From positions 96,156 to 160,155 of the forward strand of contig NVWA01000014.1 of NCBI GenBank assembly GCA_002746535.1: a stretch of DNA of 64,000 bases, written 5' to 3'. Shown one piece after another: positions 26,763-35,871 of the stretch (position 1 is its first letter; each line of letters begins with the position of its first letter). The stretch comes from Planctomycetota bacterium. GTDB taxonomy: Bacteria; Planctomycetota; GCA-2746535. The position numbers were made by a program, and so were the translations under genes. Under the pieces are notes generated by a model. The model searched no databases and was not told the DNA's origin. It saw only the letters and a list, made by a program, of their open reading frames with translations.

Positions 26763-27583
26763 AGCGCATAGCAACCATTATTCTTAACCGTAATTTACCA
26801 AAAGTAACAGACAAATTGTATGACCATTTAATGTTGTATGACGCAGACCTTTCAGATATTTATGTAGTTGAAGCAGGTTCGGACATTGAAAGATTATCAG
26901 AGCATGTTACATGGCATGCAGATTGGCCAGAAGCAAAAGAGCATGGTTTACGTTATTCGCGTGGCATGAATTATGGATTGAGCAAGCTTTGGGAAGAAGA
27001 TAAATTCAAGAATTATGATGCTTTTTTTTTATTAACTAATGATACTGAATTTTTAGCAAGACCAACCATAGAGCCATTAATGTCAATTTTAGATCAACAT
27101 CCTAGAGTTGGGATCCTATCTCCATGTTCTGAAAGGTGGGGCGAGCGTTTATTGCTTAAAAATCAAAAAACGAAATATTTTTGGTTTATACATAATAATG
27201 CATATTTGCTAAAGCGTGAATTTATTGAATCTATTATGAATACAGATCAACCAGATCATATACATTTTGTTTTTGATGGCACGAATTTTCGAGGTTATGG
27301 CACAGAGTCAGAACTTATTGCGAAAGCTTACGCGAATGATTGGGCAGCAGCAATTACATCAGAAGTATGGGCAAATGAAAATGAATCTCATTTGCTAAAT
27401 AAAGCTGATTTAATTAAGACTGAAGGCTATGAAAAAAACTTAACCCTTTATTTGGATGAAGGGCGAATGTGGTTACGAAATAAATATGGGTTCAATAGTC
27501 GTTGGTCGATGCAGCAATATGTTAAAAGCTTTTATGATAATTTTTTTGAATTTCATCCAGAATTCAAATCATTTAGAATTTAA
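26759..27583 (+). CDS. Probable GT-A-fold glycosyltransferase
   Basis: A 274-residue soluble protein beginning with ATIILNRNLP, then YVVEAGSD and AFFLLTNDTEFL, which resemble the nucleotide-binding and DxD regions of family 2 glycosyltransferases (here TND). PRVGILSPCSERWG follows, as in GT2-like proteins. There is no membrane segment. The start overlaps the GatZ-like stop by four bases (ATGA), so the KdsC-like, GatZ-like and this gene are translationally coupled; it may use or transfer the sugar made by its neighbours. The family assignment is by pattern, and the sugar donor is unknown. Confidence 0.6.
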   Translation: MKRIATIILNRNLPKVTDKLYDHLMLYDADLSDIYVVEAGSDIERLSEHVTWHADWPEAKEHGLRYSRGMNYGLSKLWEEDKFKNYDAFFLLTNDTEFLARPTIEPLMSILDQHPRVGILSPCSERWGERLLLKNQKTKYFWFIHNNAYLLKREFIESIMNTDQPDHIHFVFDGTNFRGYGTESELIAKAYANDWAAAITSEVWANENESHLLNKADLIKTEGYEKNLTLYLDEGRMWLRNKYGFNSRWSMQQYVKSFYDNFFEFHPEFKSFRI

Positions 27584-27651
27584 TTTATTGTAAAAAATAA
27601 GCACCCATAATTTTTTATTAATATGTGTTATTTTAACTGAGGAAATAAAAA

Positions 27652-28407
27652 ATGAATATCGAAAACTATGGCGGTAATAAAGTTAAACAGTTTCAATTAG
27701 GTAATGCGGGTAAGGAAATATTAGGTTTAGGTCCCTATGAGTATTTTATTTATGAGACTGTAGAAAATGAAGAAGTGCTTTTTGATAGACTTAATTCATT
27801 TACGGTGTTTTTATTTGATAAACAAGATCATACAACTGTTAGAGTCGCAGAATCAAATGAAGAATTAAATAAAGGTGATTTAGTACAAGTTGAGGGTCAA
27901 TCGGTAAAGATCATGTCTAAGGGGGGTGTTGTGAAATTTCTTGTTGCGGGTACGTTTGACTCTCACCCAGATATTAAAGGCGTTTCTGTGATCCGCCATA
28001 AGGATATTTACAAAGTAATCAAACCTTGGGGGCATGAGCTTTGGTTGAATGGTAACCATCCATGTTATGCGCTGAAGCAAATATTTATCAAAGCTGGTAC
28101 AAAAACTAGTCTTCAATATCATAATTTTAAACAAGAAACAAATGTACTTTTTGAGGGTACGGCTTTGTTACATTATAAATTAAACCCCGATGTTAAAAAT
28201 GATTTGGTTATCTCAAATGATATTACAACAGTCCAAATTGAACCAATTAGTAGCGTGGATATATTGCCTTCTACGCTGCATAGGCTTGAAGCAATATCTG
28301 ATATTACATTATATGAGACTTCGACACCTCATTTGAATGATGTTGTTAGAGTAAGTGATGATAGTAATCGACCAGATGGACGAATTGAAAAGGAGCATTT
28401 AAGTTGA
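27652..28407 (+). CDS. Cupin-domain sugar isomerase-like protein
   Basis: A 251-residue protein with two cupin-like beta domains. The second contains KPWGHELWLNG, FIKAGTKTSLQYHNFKQE with one metal-ligand histidine, and LPSTLHRLEA with the second; this resembles type II phosphomannose isomerase and other sugar cupins. The first domain is degenerate. Start ATG follows AACTGAGGAAA. Its end overlaps the nucleotidyltransferase-kinase gene by four bases, so the two should be made together. A sugar-phosphate isomerase or epimerase role is the family-based guess; a binding-only role is possible. Confidence 0.65.
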   Translation: MNIENYGGNKVKQFQLGNAGKEILGLGPYEYFIYETVENEEVLFDRLNSFTVFLFDKQDHTTVRVAESNEELNKGDLVQVEGQSVKIMSKGGVVKFLVAGTFDSHPDIKGVSVIRHKDIYKVIKPWGHELWLNGNHPCYALKQIFIKAGTKTSLQYHNFKQETNVLFEGTALLHYKLNPDVKNDLVISNDITTVQIEPISSVDILPSTLHRLEAISDITLYETSTPHLNDVVRVSDDSNRPDGRIEKEHLS

Positions 28408-29969
28408 GTGGTAATATTACAGTTTGCATACTTACAGCTGGTAAAGGTTCAAGAATGGGTTCTTTGGGTATGCAATTGAACAAGGCCTTACATCCCATTG
28501 ATGGAAAAGCTATAATTTCGCACATTATAAATAAGTTTCCGGCTGATACATTATTCGTAATTGGTGTTGGGTTTCTTGGCGAACAAGTAAAGCTTTACCT
28601 TGAGTATGCTCATGAAAATACGAATTTTCAATTTATTGAAATTGATAATTACGATAAACCTGGCTGTGGTCCTGGATATTCCTTATCTTGTTGTAAAGGA
28701 TATTTGCAAAAATCTTTCTATTTTGTGTCTTGTGACACACTCTGGGCCAATGAATTAGATTGGTCTACATCCAATAATTGGATTGGTGTAGCAAGTGTTC
28801 CGGCCTCTGAATCTATTAAATACTGCAATGTTAAAATAATTAATGGTGAAGCTGTTGAGCTGATAGATAAGACTTATGTAGAGGGCGAAAACTTTAAAGC
28901 CTTTGTGGGTTTATGTTATATAAAAGACCATATGATTTTTTGGACAGCCTTAGAGAATACAGAGTTAGTATCTGGGGAGCATCAAATTTCAAACGGCATC
29001 AAGGCATTGATAAAAGAGTCCAGTCTATTTCCAACGACAATAGAATGGACAGATGTTGGCGATGCTGAAAAATATAAAAAAGAAGTTAGTTTATATGAAA
29101 ATTATGATTTTAGTAAGCAAAATGAATCACTTTATATATTAAATGGCAAGGTGATTAAGTTTTTTGCTGATAAAAATGTAACAATTGGCCGTGTAAAAAA
29201 ATCAAAAATAAATACAGAGGTTTTCCCACCTATCGAAAATTATTCAGATCAATTTTACTCTTATGTTTATCAACAAGGGGAAACATTATATAAAGTCGGT
29301 AATCAGAAGATTTTTAGAAACTTTCTGAATTGGTTAAATAAAAACTTATGGACCCCCCATCCTGTAAGTAAAGATGTAATGAAAGAAGCATGTTTAAAGT
29401 TTTATAAAGAAAAAACTAATGAACGATTATCTTTATATTTTAAAAAGTATCCAAATACTGAAGGTGCATCGTGTATTAATGGCACACTAGTTCCATCAAC
29501 AAGTGAATTGCTTTCTAATGTTCCATGGGATATATTATCAAATGGAATTCCAAGCTTTATACATGGAGACCTTCAATTTGATAATATTTTATATGATAAA
29601 GAATCTGATAAATTTACCTTATTAGATTGGCGTCATGATTTTGCAGGAAATATTGAATTCGGTGACTTGTACTATGACTTGGCTAAAATGTATGGTGGGA
29701 TAATTTTAAATTATGATTATATTAAATTAAATTTGTTAAATTACGATGAAGACGAAGATAATATTTATTTAGATTTTGCTCAAAGATGGCAAACAAATAC
29801 TTATTTACAAATAATGACAGACTTTATCATCGATAATAAATATGATATTGAAAAAGTGCGAATATTAGTTGCATTGATTTATTTAAACATGTCTCCACTT
29901 CACCATTATCCCTTCGATAAAATGCTTTACTCATTGGGCCGTGAACTACTATTTAAAGAAGTTAAATAA
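28404..29969 (+). CDS. Nucleotidyltransferase-kinase fusion protein
   Basis: A 521-residue two-domain enzyme. Residues 1-230 form a sugar/MobA-like nucleotidyltransferase with TAGKGSRMG near the start and VSCDTLWAN (metal-binding Asp) in the middle. Residues ~240-510 are an aminoglycoside/choline kinase-type phosphotransferase with the catalytic HGDLQFDN (H387-D389) and LLDWR (metal-binding D408). One polypeptide could therefore phosphorylate a sugar or small alcohol and transfer a nucleotide to it. It begins at TTG with a TTGA overlap to the cupin gene. The order of domains is unlike LicA/LicC, which are separate. The substrate is unknown; CDP- or GDP-linked sugar synthesis is the leading guess. 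Confidence 0.78.
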   Translation: MSGNITVCILTAGKGSRMGSLGMQLNKALHPIDGKAIISHIINKFPADTLFVIGVGFLGEQVKLYLEYAHENTNFQFIEIDNYDKPGCGPGYSLSCCKGYLQKSFYFVSCDTLWANELDWSTSNNWIGVASVPASESIKYCNVKIINGEAVELIDKTYVEGENFKAFVGLCYIKDHMIFWTALENTELVSGEHQISNGIKALIKESSLFPTTIEWTDVGDAEKYKKEVSLYENYDFSKQNESLYILNGKVIKFFADKNVTIGRVKKSKINTEVFPPIENYSDQFYSYVYQQGETLYKVGNQKIFRNFLNWLNKNLWTPHPVSKDVMKEACLKFYKEKTNERLSLYFKKYPNTEGASCINGTLVPSTSELLSNVPWDILSNGIPSFIHGDLQFDNILYDKESDKFTLLDWRHDFAGNIEFGDLYYDLAKMYGGIILNYDYIKLNLLNYDEDEDNIYLDFAQRWQTNTYLQIMTDFIIDNKYDIEKVRILVALIYLNMSPLHHYPFDKMLYSLGRELLFKEVK

Positions 29970-29974
29970 ATAAT

Positions 29975-30787
29975 ATGATAAATAAAGATACTAAACTTTG
30001 TATTTCAGTTTCATCTCGTCCAAGTAATTTTGGCACTAGTGTACATAATGCGGGGTATAAAGATTTAGGAATAAACTACATCTATAAGGCTTTTGAAACA
30101 AATAATATAAAAGACACTATGGCGGGGGTGCGTGCATTAGGAATTCGTGGTTGTAGTGTGTCAATGCCATTTAAAGAAACAGTCATTAAATATTTAGATA
30201 CACTTGATGAAACAGCTGATAAAGTTGGGGCTGTAAATACTGTATTGAATGAAAGTGGCCAACTCATTGGTTATAATACAGATGTTATAGGTGCAAAAGT
30301 TGCTCTTGAGTCATTGAAACTTAATACCAAAAATAAAGTTTTGGTTCTAGGTGCGGGTGGCATGGCTAAAGCTATTTTATACGCATTAAATCAATTGGGA
30401 TTTACAAATATTCATGTTTCTAATAGATCTGAATTAAATTTTGAAAAGTTAAATAATATTTTTCCATGTCAATTCATTAAATGGGATGATAGGGAAAATG
30501 AATCAGCAGATATAGTAATAAATGCAACTTCTGTAGGTATGAGTCCGGAAGATGATATTTGTCCATTAAGTCTAGAATATATTCAAAATTCAAATGCTAT
30601 AATAGATGTAGTTCTTACCCCCATGGAGACAATGCTTATTTCCATGGCAAAAGCCAACAATATAAAGTTTGTGCCAGGATATTTAATTAGTCTTGAACAG
30701 GCTATGGCACAGTTTCAAATTTATACTGGCACACCGCCCAATAGAAATGTAATGCTGAACAAGGTGTTAGAATTACTAAATAATTAA
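29975..30787 (+). CDS. Shikimate-dehydrogenase-like oxidoreductase
   Basis: A 270-residue AroE-fold protein: NADP site VLGAGGMAKAI, GAVNTVL, GYNTD with D103, and K67 in SVSMPFKE; the catalytic Lys-Asp pair is kept. The residues that hold shikimate's carboxylate in Escherichia coli AroE (S14 and S16) align with N18 and G20, and the GxNVT motif is GCSVS, so the substrate pocket differs. The gene is five bases after the nucleotidyltransferase-kinase and belongs to the polysaccharide locus, not to an aromatic operon. A role in reducing a keto intermediate of a sugar or cyclitol is inferred; a true shikimate dehydrogenase is less likely. Confidence 0.75.
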   Translation: MINKDTKLCISVSSRPSNFGTSVHNAGYKDLGINYIYKAFETNNIKDTMAGVRALGIRGCSVSMPFKETVIKYLDTLDETADKVGAVNTVLNESGQLIGYNTDVIGAKVALESLKLNTKNKVLVLGAGGMAKAILYALNQLGFTNIHVSNRSELNFEKLNNIFPCQFIKWDDRENESADIVINATSVGMSPEDDICPLSLEYIQNSNAIIDVVLTPMETMLISMAKANNIKFVPGYLISLEQAMAQFQIYTGTPPNRNVMLNKVLELLNN

Positions 30788-30903
30788 AACGGTTAAACCA
30801 ATACAAACCAAAATCATTGATATCAAATAATAATACTTGTCAATAGTAATTAATTTATCAAATCTATTGCAAATAATTCGTAATAATTTATTGGAGATAA
30901 TTT

Positions 30904-32040
30904 GTGGAATTAACTGAAAGAAATAATTGTGAAATTACGGGTAGTTCAGACCTTGAACCTCTATGTGAATTTCCTTCTTTTCCAGTTTTTATGGGATGTG
31001 TTGATCAATCAGAATCATTAGATTTAAAAGAAGATATGACTTGGTTAATTTGCAAATCCTCTGGTGTAATCCAATTAAAAAATATATTGCCGTTATCAAT
31101 ATTATATCCAGAAGCTCATGGAGCAGGTGCAATTGGCGTGCTATGGCAAAGGCACCATATGGAATTTGCAAAGTTTGTGAATCAAGCTTCACCATCCAAA
31201 GTTTTTGAAATTGGAGGTGCAAGCGGTATTCTCGCAAAAGAGTATAGCCAATTTGATGAGATTTCATGGACCATTTTAGAACCAAACCCACAACCCATAG
31301 ATGGATGTAAAGCATCATTTATTAAAGGCTTTTTTGATGAAAGCTTTAACTTTTCTGATGAAATTGACACCGTGGTGCATTCACATGTGTTTGAGCATAT
31401 CTATCACCCGGATAAATTTATGAAGCACCTATCTTTATTTATGAAACAGGGCTCCAAACTTTTATTTTCATTACCAAACTTAGAAATGATGCTTAAGAAT
31501 AATTACACGAACTGTTTGAACTTTGAGCATACTTTATTTTTATCTGAACCATACATAGACTTTTTATTGGCAAAACATGGTTTTAGATTGATAAAGAAGG
31601 ATAACTTTATGAATGATCATAGTATCTTTTACTATGCTGTTCGCGATGTTGATATAAAACCAATTGCTTTAATGACTGGGTTGTATGAAAAGAATAAAAA
31701 ACTTTTTGAAGATTACGTAAATTATCATAAGGAATTAATTGAAAGTATTAATATTAAAATTAAATCAACTTCAAGTTCAATTTATCTATTTGGCGCTCAT
31801 ATTTTTTCACAATATCTAATTCAAATGGGATTAGATACACGAAATATAATATCTATACTCGATAACGATCCTAACAAGCAAGAGAAACGCTTATATGGAA
31901 CAAGTTTAAAAGTAATGTCTCCGAAAATCCTAAAGGAAATCGAAAACCCAATAGTAATATTAAAGGCCGGCTTTTATAATGAAGAAATTAAAAAAGATAT
32001 ATTAGAAAATATTAACAGTGAAACATCCTTTTTTGAATAA
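30904..32040 (+). CDS. C-methyltransferase-like SAM enzyme with altered zinc site
   Basis: A 378-residue protein with the three-part layout of sugar C-methyltransferases: an N-terminal zinc-binding-type segment, a central class I SAM domain (VFEIGGASGILAKE, then HSHVFEHIYHPD), and a C-terminal Rossmann-like domain (IYLFGAH... SILDNDPNKQ). In the family two CxxC pairs bind zinc; here they read C9-x-x-T and C50-x-x-S, so half of the ligands are lost. The start is GTG with GGAGA eight bases upstream. It probably methylates a nucleotide-linked keto sugar, perhaps the product of the neighbouring module. Confidence 0.75.
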   Translation: MELTERNNCEITGSSDLEPLCEFPSFPVFMGCVDQSESLDLKEDMTWLICKSSGVIQLKNILPLSILYPEAHGAGAIGVLWQRHHMEFAKFVNQASPSKVFEIGGASGILAKEYSQFDEISWTILEPNPQPIDGCKASFIKGFFDESFNFSDEIDTVVHSHVFEHIYHPDKFMKHLSLFMKQGSKLLFSLPNLEMMLKNNYTNCLNFEHTLFLSEPYIDFLLAKHGFRLIKKDNFMNDHSIFYYAVRDVDIKPIALMTGLYEKNKKLFEDYVNYHKELIESINIKIKSTSSSIYLFGAHIFSQYLIQMGLDTRNIISILDNDPNKQEKRLYGTSLKVMSPKILKEIENPIVILKAGFYNEEIKKDILENINSETSFFE

Positions 32041-32105
32041 AAGCTTTAGGTAATGCATAGTTTAAAATTAATTAATAATCTAGGTAGGTTGATAGAAATT
32101 ATATA

Positions 32106-33299
32106 ATGTTAATTCTATTTTTTGATACATATATAGTATCCGGTGTCGGTTCAAAAGGTGGAACATACAGTGATACTAATAGAGAGTTGACTCTTTCTAA
32201 TTTTAGAAATAATCTTGAAGCTTACAAATGGCAAGAAAAAATCGATGTAGTCAAATATACTCTAGTAAGTTATTCTAAAATAAAATGGGACAAAGTTATT
32301 ATTAGATATGAATGTGAAGATACAAACCAAAATTCAGAATTCAAAAGTTTTTGTGAATCAATATTTCCTATGGCTAAAATTGTAAACGAAAGGTCCGCTA
32401 CTGCTGCTCAATATGTTTCCGCTTTAAATAGTATTAATGAACCGGATGATTCTTGGATCTTTTTTTCGCCAAACAATGACCATCCATATATAGCTCATCC
32501 AGATGATATAACAAGGACTGTAGCAATAGCAGATAAATTCTCAAAAGAATATACTGATCATAAAGTTTCAGTTCGCTATTCACATTTTACAGAATACATG
32601 AATGACAATCGTTTTGTAGATCCGAAATGGGGATATTATTACAATATATTTAAAAAAATTCTGTTCGAAGATACAGAGGTTATTGTCACTAAAACACCCA
32701 AGACAGCATACGATTCAATAATGATTCAGAGGTTAGGCCATTTAAAGGAAATATTTTCAAATACTAAAAACAAAGGGCGAGTAATTAGAATTGAAGATAC
32801 AGAATTTTATCTTTCAAGGGATAATAAGACTATACTAATAGCCCCTAAAATTGAATTATGCAGACATTACGATTCCTCTACTCCCATAATTAATAAAGTT
32901 CCTCCGCTATTTATTCCTAACGGATTTTTTGAAAATGAAATTAAATTAAGATACTGTTATGACAACTATTTAGATGGATGGGTTAATATTAATCCTTTAA
33001 AACATAATATTGATAAAAATAATGACCTTTTAATGTTACTAGATGATATACCTTTTTTTTGGAAAGATCGAATTTCTAAAATTGACATTAATCCAAATGG
33101 TCCACAAAACTTAAATCGAACTGAATTGGTCTATTATAATAATATTCTAAATCCATGGGCAAATAGATCCATTATTCATAATATTGTTAGATCAAGTTAC
33201 CTGTATTTAAAAACTTTACCTCGTGAACTTTTAGCATCTTTATTTATAAAGTTAGGTGTCTTTGAGAAAGCAAGGAATATTAAAAATAGAATCTTATAA
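32106..33299 (+). CDS. Uncharacterised glycan-locus protein
   Basis: A 397-residue soluble protein without a recognised family. The start (LILFFDTYIVSG) and the segment SWIFFSPNNDHPY look like a GT-A-type donor region, where the acidic motif would be NND, but I cannot confirm this. It contains no membrane helix or signal peptide. The C-terminus is Arg/Lys rich (KARNIKNR). The codon use is strikingly AT-rich, as in the next two genes, suggesting a recently acquired block. It lies between the methyltransferase and another unknown gene; a glycosyltransferase function is plausible from context only. Confidence 0.55.
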   Translation: MLILFFDTYIVSGVGSKGGTYSDTNRELTLSNFRNNLEAYKWQEKIDVVKYTLVSYSKIKWDKVIIRYECEDTNQNSEFKSFCESIFPMAKIVNERSATAAQYVSALNSINEPDDSWIFFSPNNDHPYIAHPDDITRTVAIADKFSKEYTDHKVSVRYSHFTEYMNDNRFVDPKWGYYYNIFKKILFEDTEVIVTKTPKTAYDSIMIQRLGHLKEIFSNTKNKGRVIRIEDTEFYLSRDNKTILIAPKIELCRHYDSSTPIINKVPPLFIPNGFFENEIKLRYCYDNYLDGWVNINPLKHNIDKNNDLLMLLDDIPFFWKDRISKIDINPNGPQNLNRTELVYYNNILNPWANRSIIHNIVRSSYLYLKTLPRELLASLFIKLGVFEKARNIKNRIL

Positions 33300-33372
33300 T
33301 AGTTGTGCGTGTATCGCAATAACATTCCAAACTCTTATCACATTTCTTTTCTAGAAGTTATTTAATATAATT

Positions 33373-34134
33373 ATGAAGTATTATTTATTAATAATCCATA
33401 TATTAAAAAATATTTTTAAGTTTCACCCTCGATATTTATATTTATTTCGTAAAAATAAAAATATTATTGAAAAAAATACACCTAAGATTCAAAAGAAAAA
33501 TATCTTTGTCATCACCTCTTGTGTAAATATAAATGAAAGTTCTGAATACCCTGTCCATAATGCGAATCATACAGCTGGCGATAGATTAAATGAAACCATC
33601 AAAGGGTTAAAGTCTATACGTGAAAATTACTCTGACAGTTATATTATATTTTTAGAAAGCTCAAATTTATCAATTGACAATATAGATCAAGTCAAAAGTC
33701 TTATTGATGAATACCATAATTTCAGTGACCTAAAAGCAATTAGAATTGCAAGAAAGCACTATAATAAGGGAGTACCCCAATTCACAGCTTTAATTAATTT
33801 TTTTGAAATAAACTGCAATAACTATTGTGCTGATAACTTTCATATATTGGGTGCTCGGTATAGCTTGACTACTAATATCACTAAAGATAAAAATTTTAAA
33901 CCAGGTGCGCATTTTTTGTATTATTCTGAATATAATAATGTTTCAACTAGATATTTCTTACTTAGAGAATTAAGTATGGTTGAGCTAATTAAACCATTTA
34001 GAAAAACGCTCTATTGTGCTCTGGCAGGTGCCTCGGTAGAAGACTTTATCAGCGATTTTTTTCCCAAAAATGATTATTTGCAAAAATTAGGCATTGTAGG
34101 CCTTGTTAATGGTGAAAAATTGATAGATGAGTAA
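33373..34134 (+). CDS. Uncharacterised protein, possible glycosyltransferase
   Basis: A 253-residue protein not recognised by motif. It opens with a short hydrophobic/basic stretch, then IFVITSCVNI and HTAGDRLNETIKGLKSIR, which resembles the start of a GT-A fold where a repeated strand-helix binds nucleotide; IIFLESSN could hold the position of a DxD-like motif but lacks the acids. It is AT-rich like its neighbours and 51 bases ahead of the GT-D gene. Context suggests a glycosyltransferase, but this is not shown. Confidence 0.5.
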   Translation: MKYYLLIIHILKNIFKFHPRYLYLFRKNKNIIEKNTPKIQKKNIFVITSCVNINESSEYPVHNANHTAGDRLNETIKGLKSIRENYSDSYIIFLESSNLSIDNIDQVKSLIDEYHNFSDLKAIRIARKHYNKGVPQFTALINFFEINCNNYCADNFHILGARYSLTTNITKDKNFKPGAHFLYYSEYNNVSTRYFLLRELSMVELIKPFRKTLYCALAGASVEDFISDFFPKNDYLQKLGIVGLVNGEKLIDE

Positions 34135-34185
34135 AAATAATAGCTATTTATTTTAACAGATTAAATTTATTTTATATGTGAGTTC

Positions 34186-35871
34186 ATGAAAATTGATGTT
34201 GAAATAAAATATACGGCATTAGGGGGTGAACGTATAGACCATTTATTATACGAATCCTATTTGAAATCAATGGAAAACGTTTTTGATTTTAAAGCAATAG
34301 ATTCATTTTGCGATGTAAGCTTTTCAGATGGGGGTCTTGCATCTTTAATAAATAATAAATCGCTACATATTGACATTGAAAACTTAAATTATTTTAATTA
34401 TATTAAACAAAAATCAAGCAGTGCTATTTGCAACTCACTGGAATTGAATGAATTATCAGATTCATTTCTTCCAAATCGCGAATTTGATATAGTCAGCTTT
34501 TTTGACCTAGAGGGGGACTTTAGGAATATCAACATTAATCAATTTATTGATAATCTAGTCAAAATTTCAAAAGATATTTTAATTTTAGGCTGGAGTAAAA
34601 ATCAACTTGAAACTTGCGATATTCATAGCAAACCTGATTGCGACAAAAAAATTATCAAGCAGATGCATTTAAATGGTTTTGATTTATGGCTTAGTGCTAC
34701 CAAGCAATTGAGAAACTGCATACTTAAAGAAAATGTGAATACCGATAATAAGTGTTTGTACGATACCTTGACTATTTTCAAAAAGAAAAAGTATCTGCCA
34801 CTACATTATAAAAGATTTATCCAAGGATGTTCAACTGATAATATGACTCAAGGAATGAATGCAACATATCGAGGAGCTCCCTTACAGGTTCAGCTCCTTA
34901 AATTAAGAGATAAGATTTATATTGCTGTTGCAGAAAAGAAACCGTTAAGTATTCTTAGGTTTCACGATGGTGAGGTGTACTTTGCTAATGCTCTTCCCGT
35001 TGGTTCTGCACAACCGGGAGTTAGAGCATTATCTGTAAATTATTGTGAGAAATCTAATATACATATTTCTCGCCGTGCTATTTTCAAAGCAGATATAGTA
35101 GCCACTATCTTGGGATCTGTTTCTAGAGGAGCATTATTTTTTAGTATGCTGTTAGAAGTGTTCTATAAATTTTTTCCAAATTATCATTATTCATTTCTTT
35201 CAAAAAATTGGAAGTTTAATAGATGGTATTACCATTTTATTAGATTAGGCTCTAAGCTTCTAAGTTATGTTCATGTTCGAATCGTTCTATGGCCAATATT
35301 AAGTTATTTACGATATAGATTAAAAGTAAATAAACACATATTACCTATCATAAAACCTTTTGAATGTGATTTAGAGACCGTTTATGGATTGGTAGCAAGT
35401 AGACTCATCTTTAGAATGTTCCCAAATCAAATTATGTTGGTAGGCCAGGAAGAAAAATTGAATGCTGTAAAAATACTTTCAGAGTTTCAAGAGTATCGCA
35501 ATTATTTAGGTATTGAATGCTTTAATTCTTTTGTCGGAGTAAAAGCGATTGGTGCTGCTGACAACGAAGAACTTATATTGAAATCAATTAAAAGTGAATG
35601 CGAAAAGAGTAATCCTAAGATTATTTTATTAGGCATTGGTTGTGCAAAACTTTTCACTTTGCCTCTTATAAAAGAATTTTCAAATGCTGTTGTTATTGAT
35701 ATAGGTGCCGGAATTGATGCTCTTGCAGGTGTAATATCTCAAGATAGACCATTTTTTGCAGATTGGATTAATTATAAGTCTAGGCTAATAAATTATTCTG
35801 ATATGAAAATGGTCGATGTAGGTAATCCTAATCGTGATAATATAAAATATAAAAAAATCAATCTCGACTAA
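34186..35871 (+). CDS. Methyltransferase-like domain fused to a GT-D-type glycosyltransferase
   Basis: A 561-residue protein in two parts. Residues 1-190 look like a degenerate class I methyltransferase (FDIVSFFDLEGDF, LILGWSKNQLE) without a glycine-rich SAM loop. Residues ~230-560 match the GT-D fold (DUF1792-like) family: PLSILRFHDGEVYF with the D261-G-E263 acidic motif, IILLGIGCAKLFTLPLI and VVIDIGAGIDALAG near the end. GT-D enzymes were described for glycan extension on serine-rich adhesins; many homologues sit in surface-polysaccharide loci. The unit likely transfers a sugar in the cytoplasm. The N-terminal role is uncertain and may be structural. Confidence 0.6.
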   Translation: MKIDVEIKYTALGGERIDHLLYESYLKSMENVFDFKAIDSFCDVSFSDGGLASLINNKSLHIDIENLNYFNYIKQKSSSAICNSLELNELSDSFLPNREFDIVSFFDLEGDFRNININQFIDNLVKISKDILILGWSKNQLETCDIHSKPDCDKKIIKQMHLNGFDLWLSATKQLRNCILKENVNTDNKCLYDTLTIFKKKKYLPLHYKRFIQGCSTDNMTQGMNATYRGAPLQVQLLKLRDKIYIAVAEKKPLSILRFHDGEVYFANALPVGSAQPGVRALSVNYCEKSNIHISRRAIFKADIVATILGSVSRGALFFSMLLEVFYKFFPNYHYSFLSKNWKFNRWYYHFIRLGSKLLSYVHVRIVLWPILSYLRYRLKVNKHILPIIKPFECDLETVYGLVASRLIFRMFPNQIMLVGQEEKLNAVKILSEFQEYRNYLGIECFNSFVGVKAIGAADNEELILKSIKSECEKSNPKIILLGIGCAKLFTLPLIKEFSNAVVIDIGAGIDALAGVISQDRPFFADWINYKSRLINYSDMKMVDVGNPNRDNIKYKKINLD

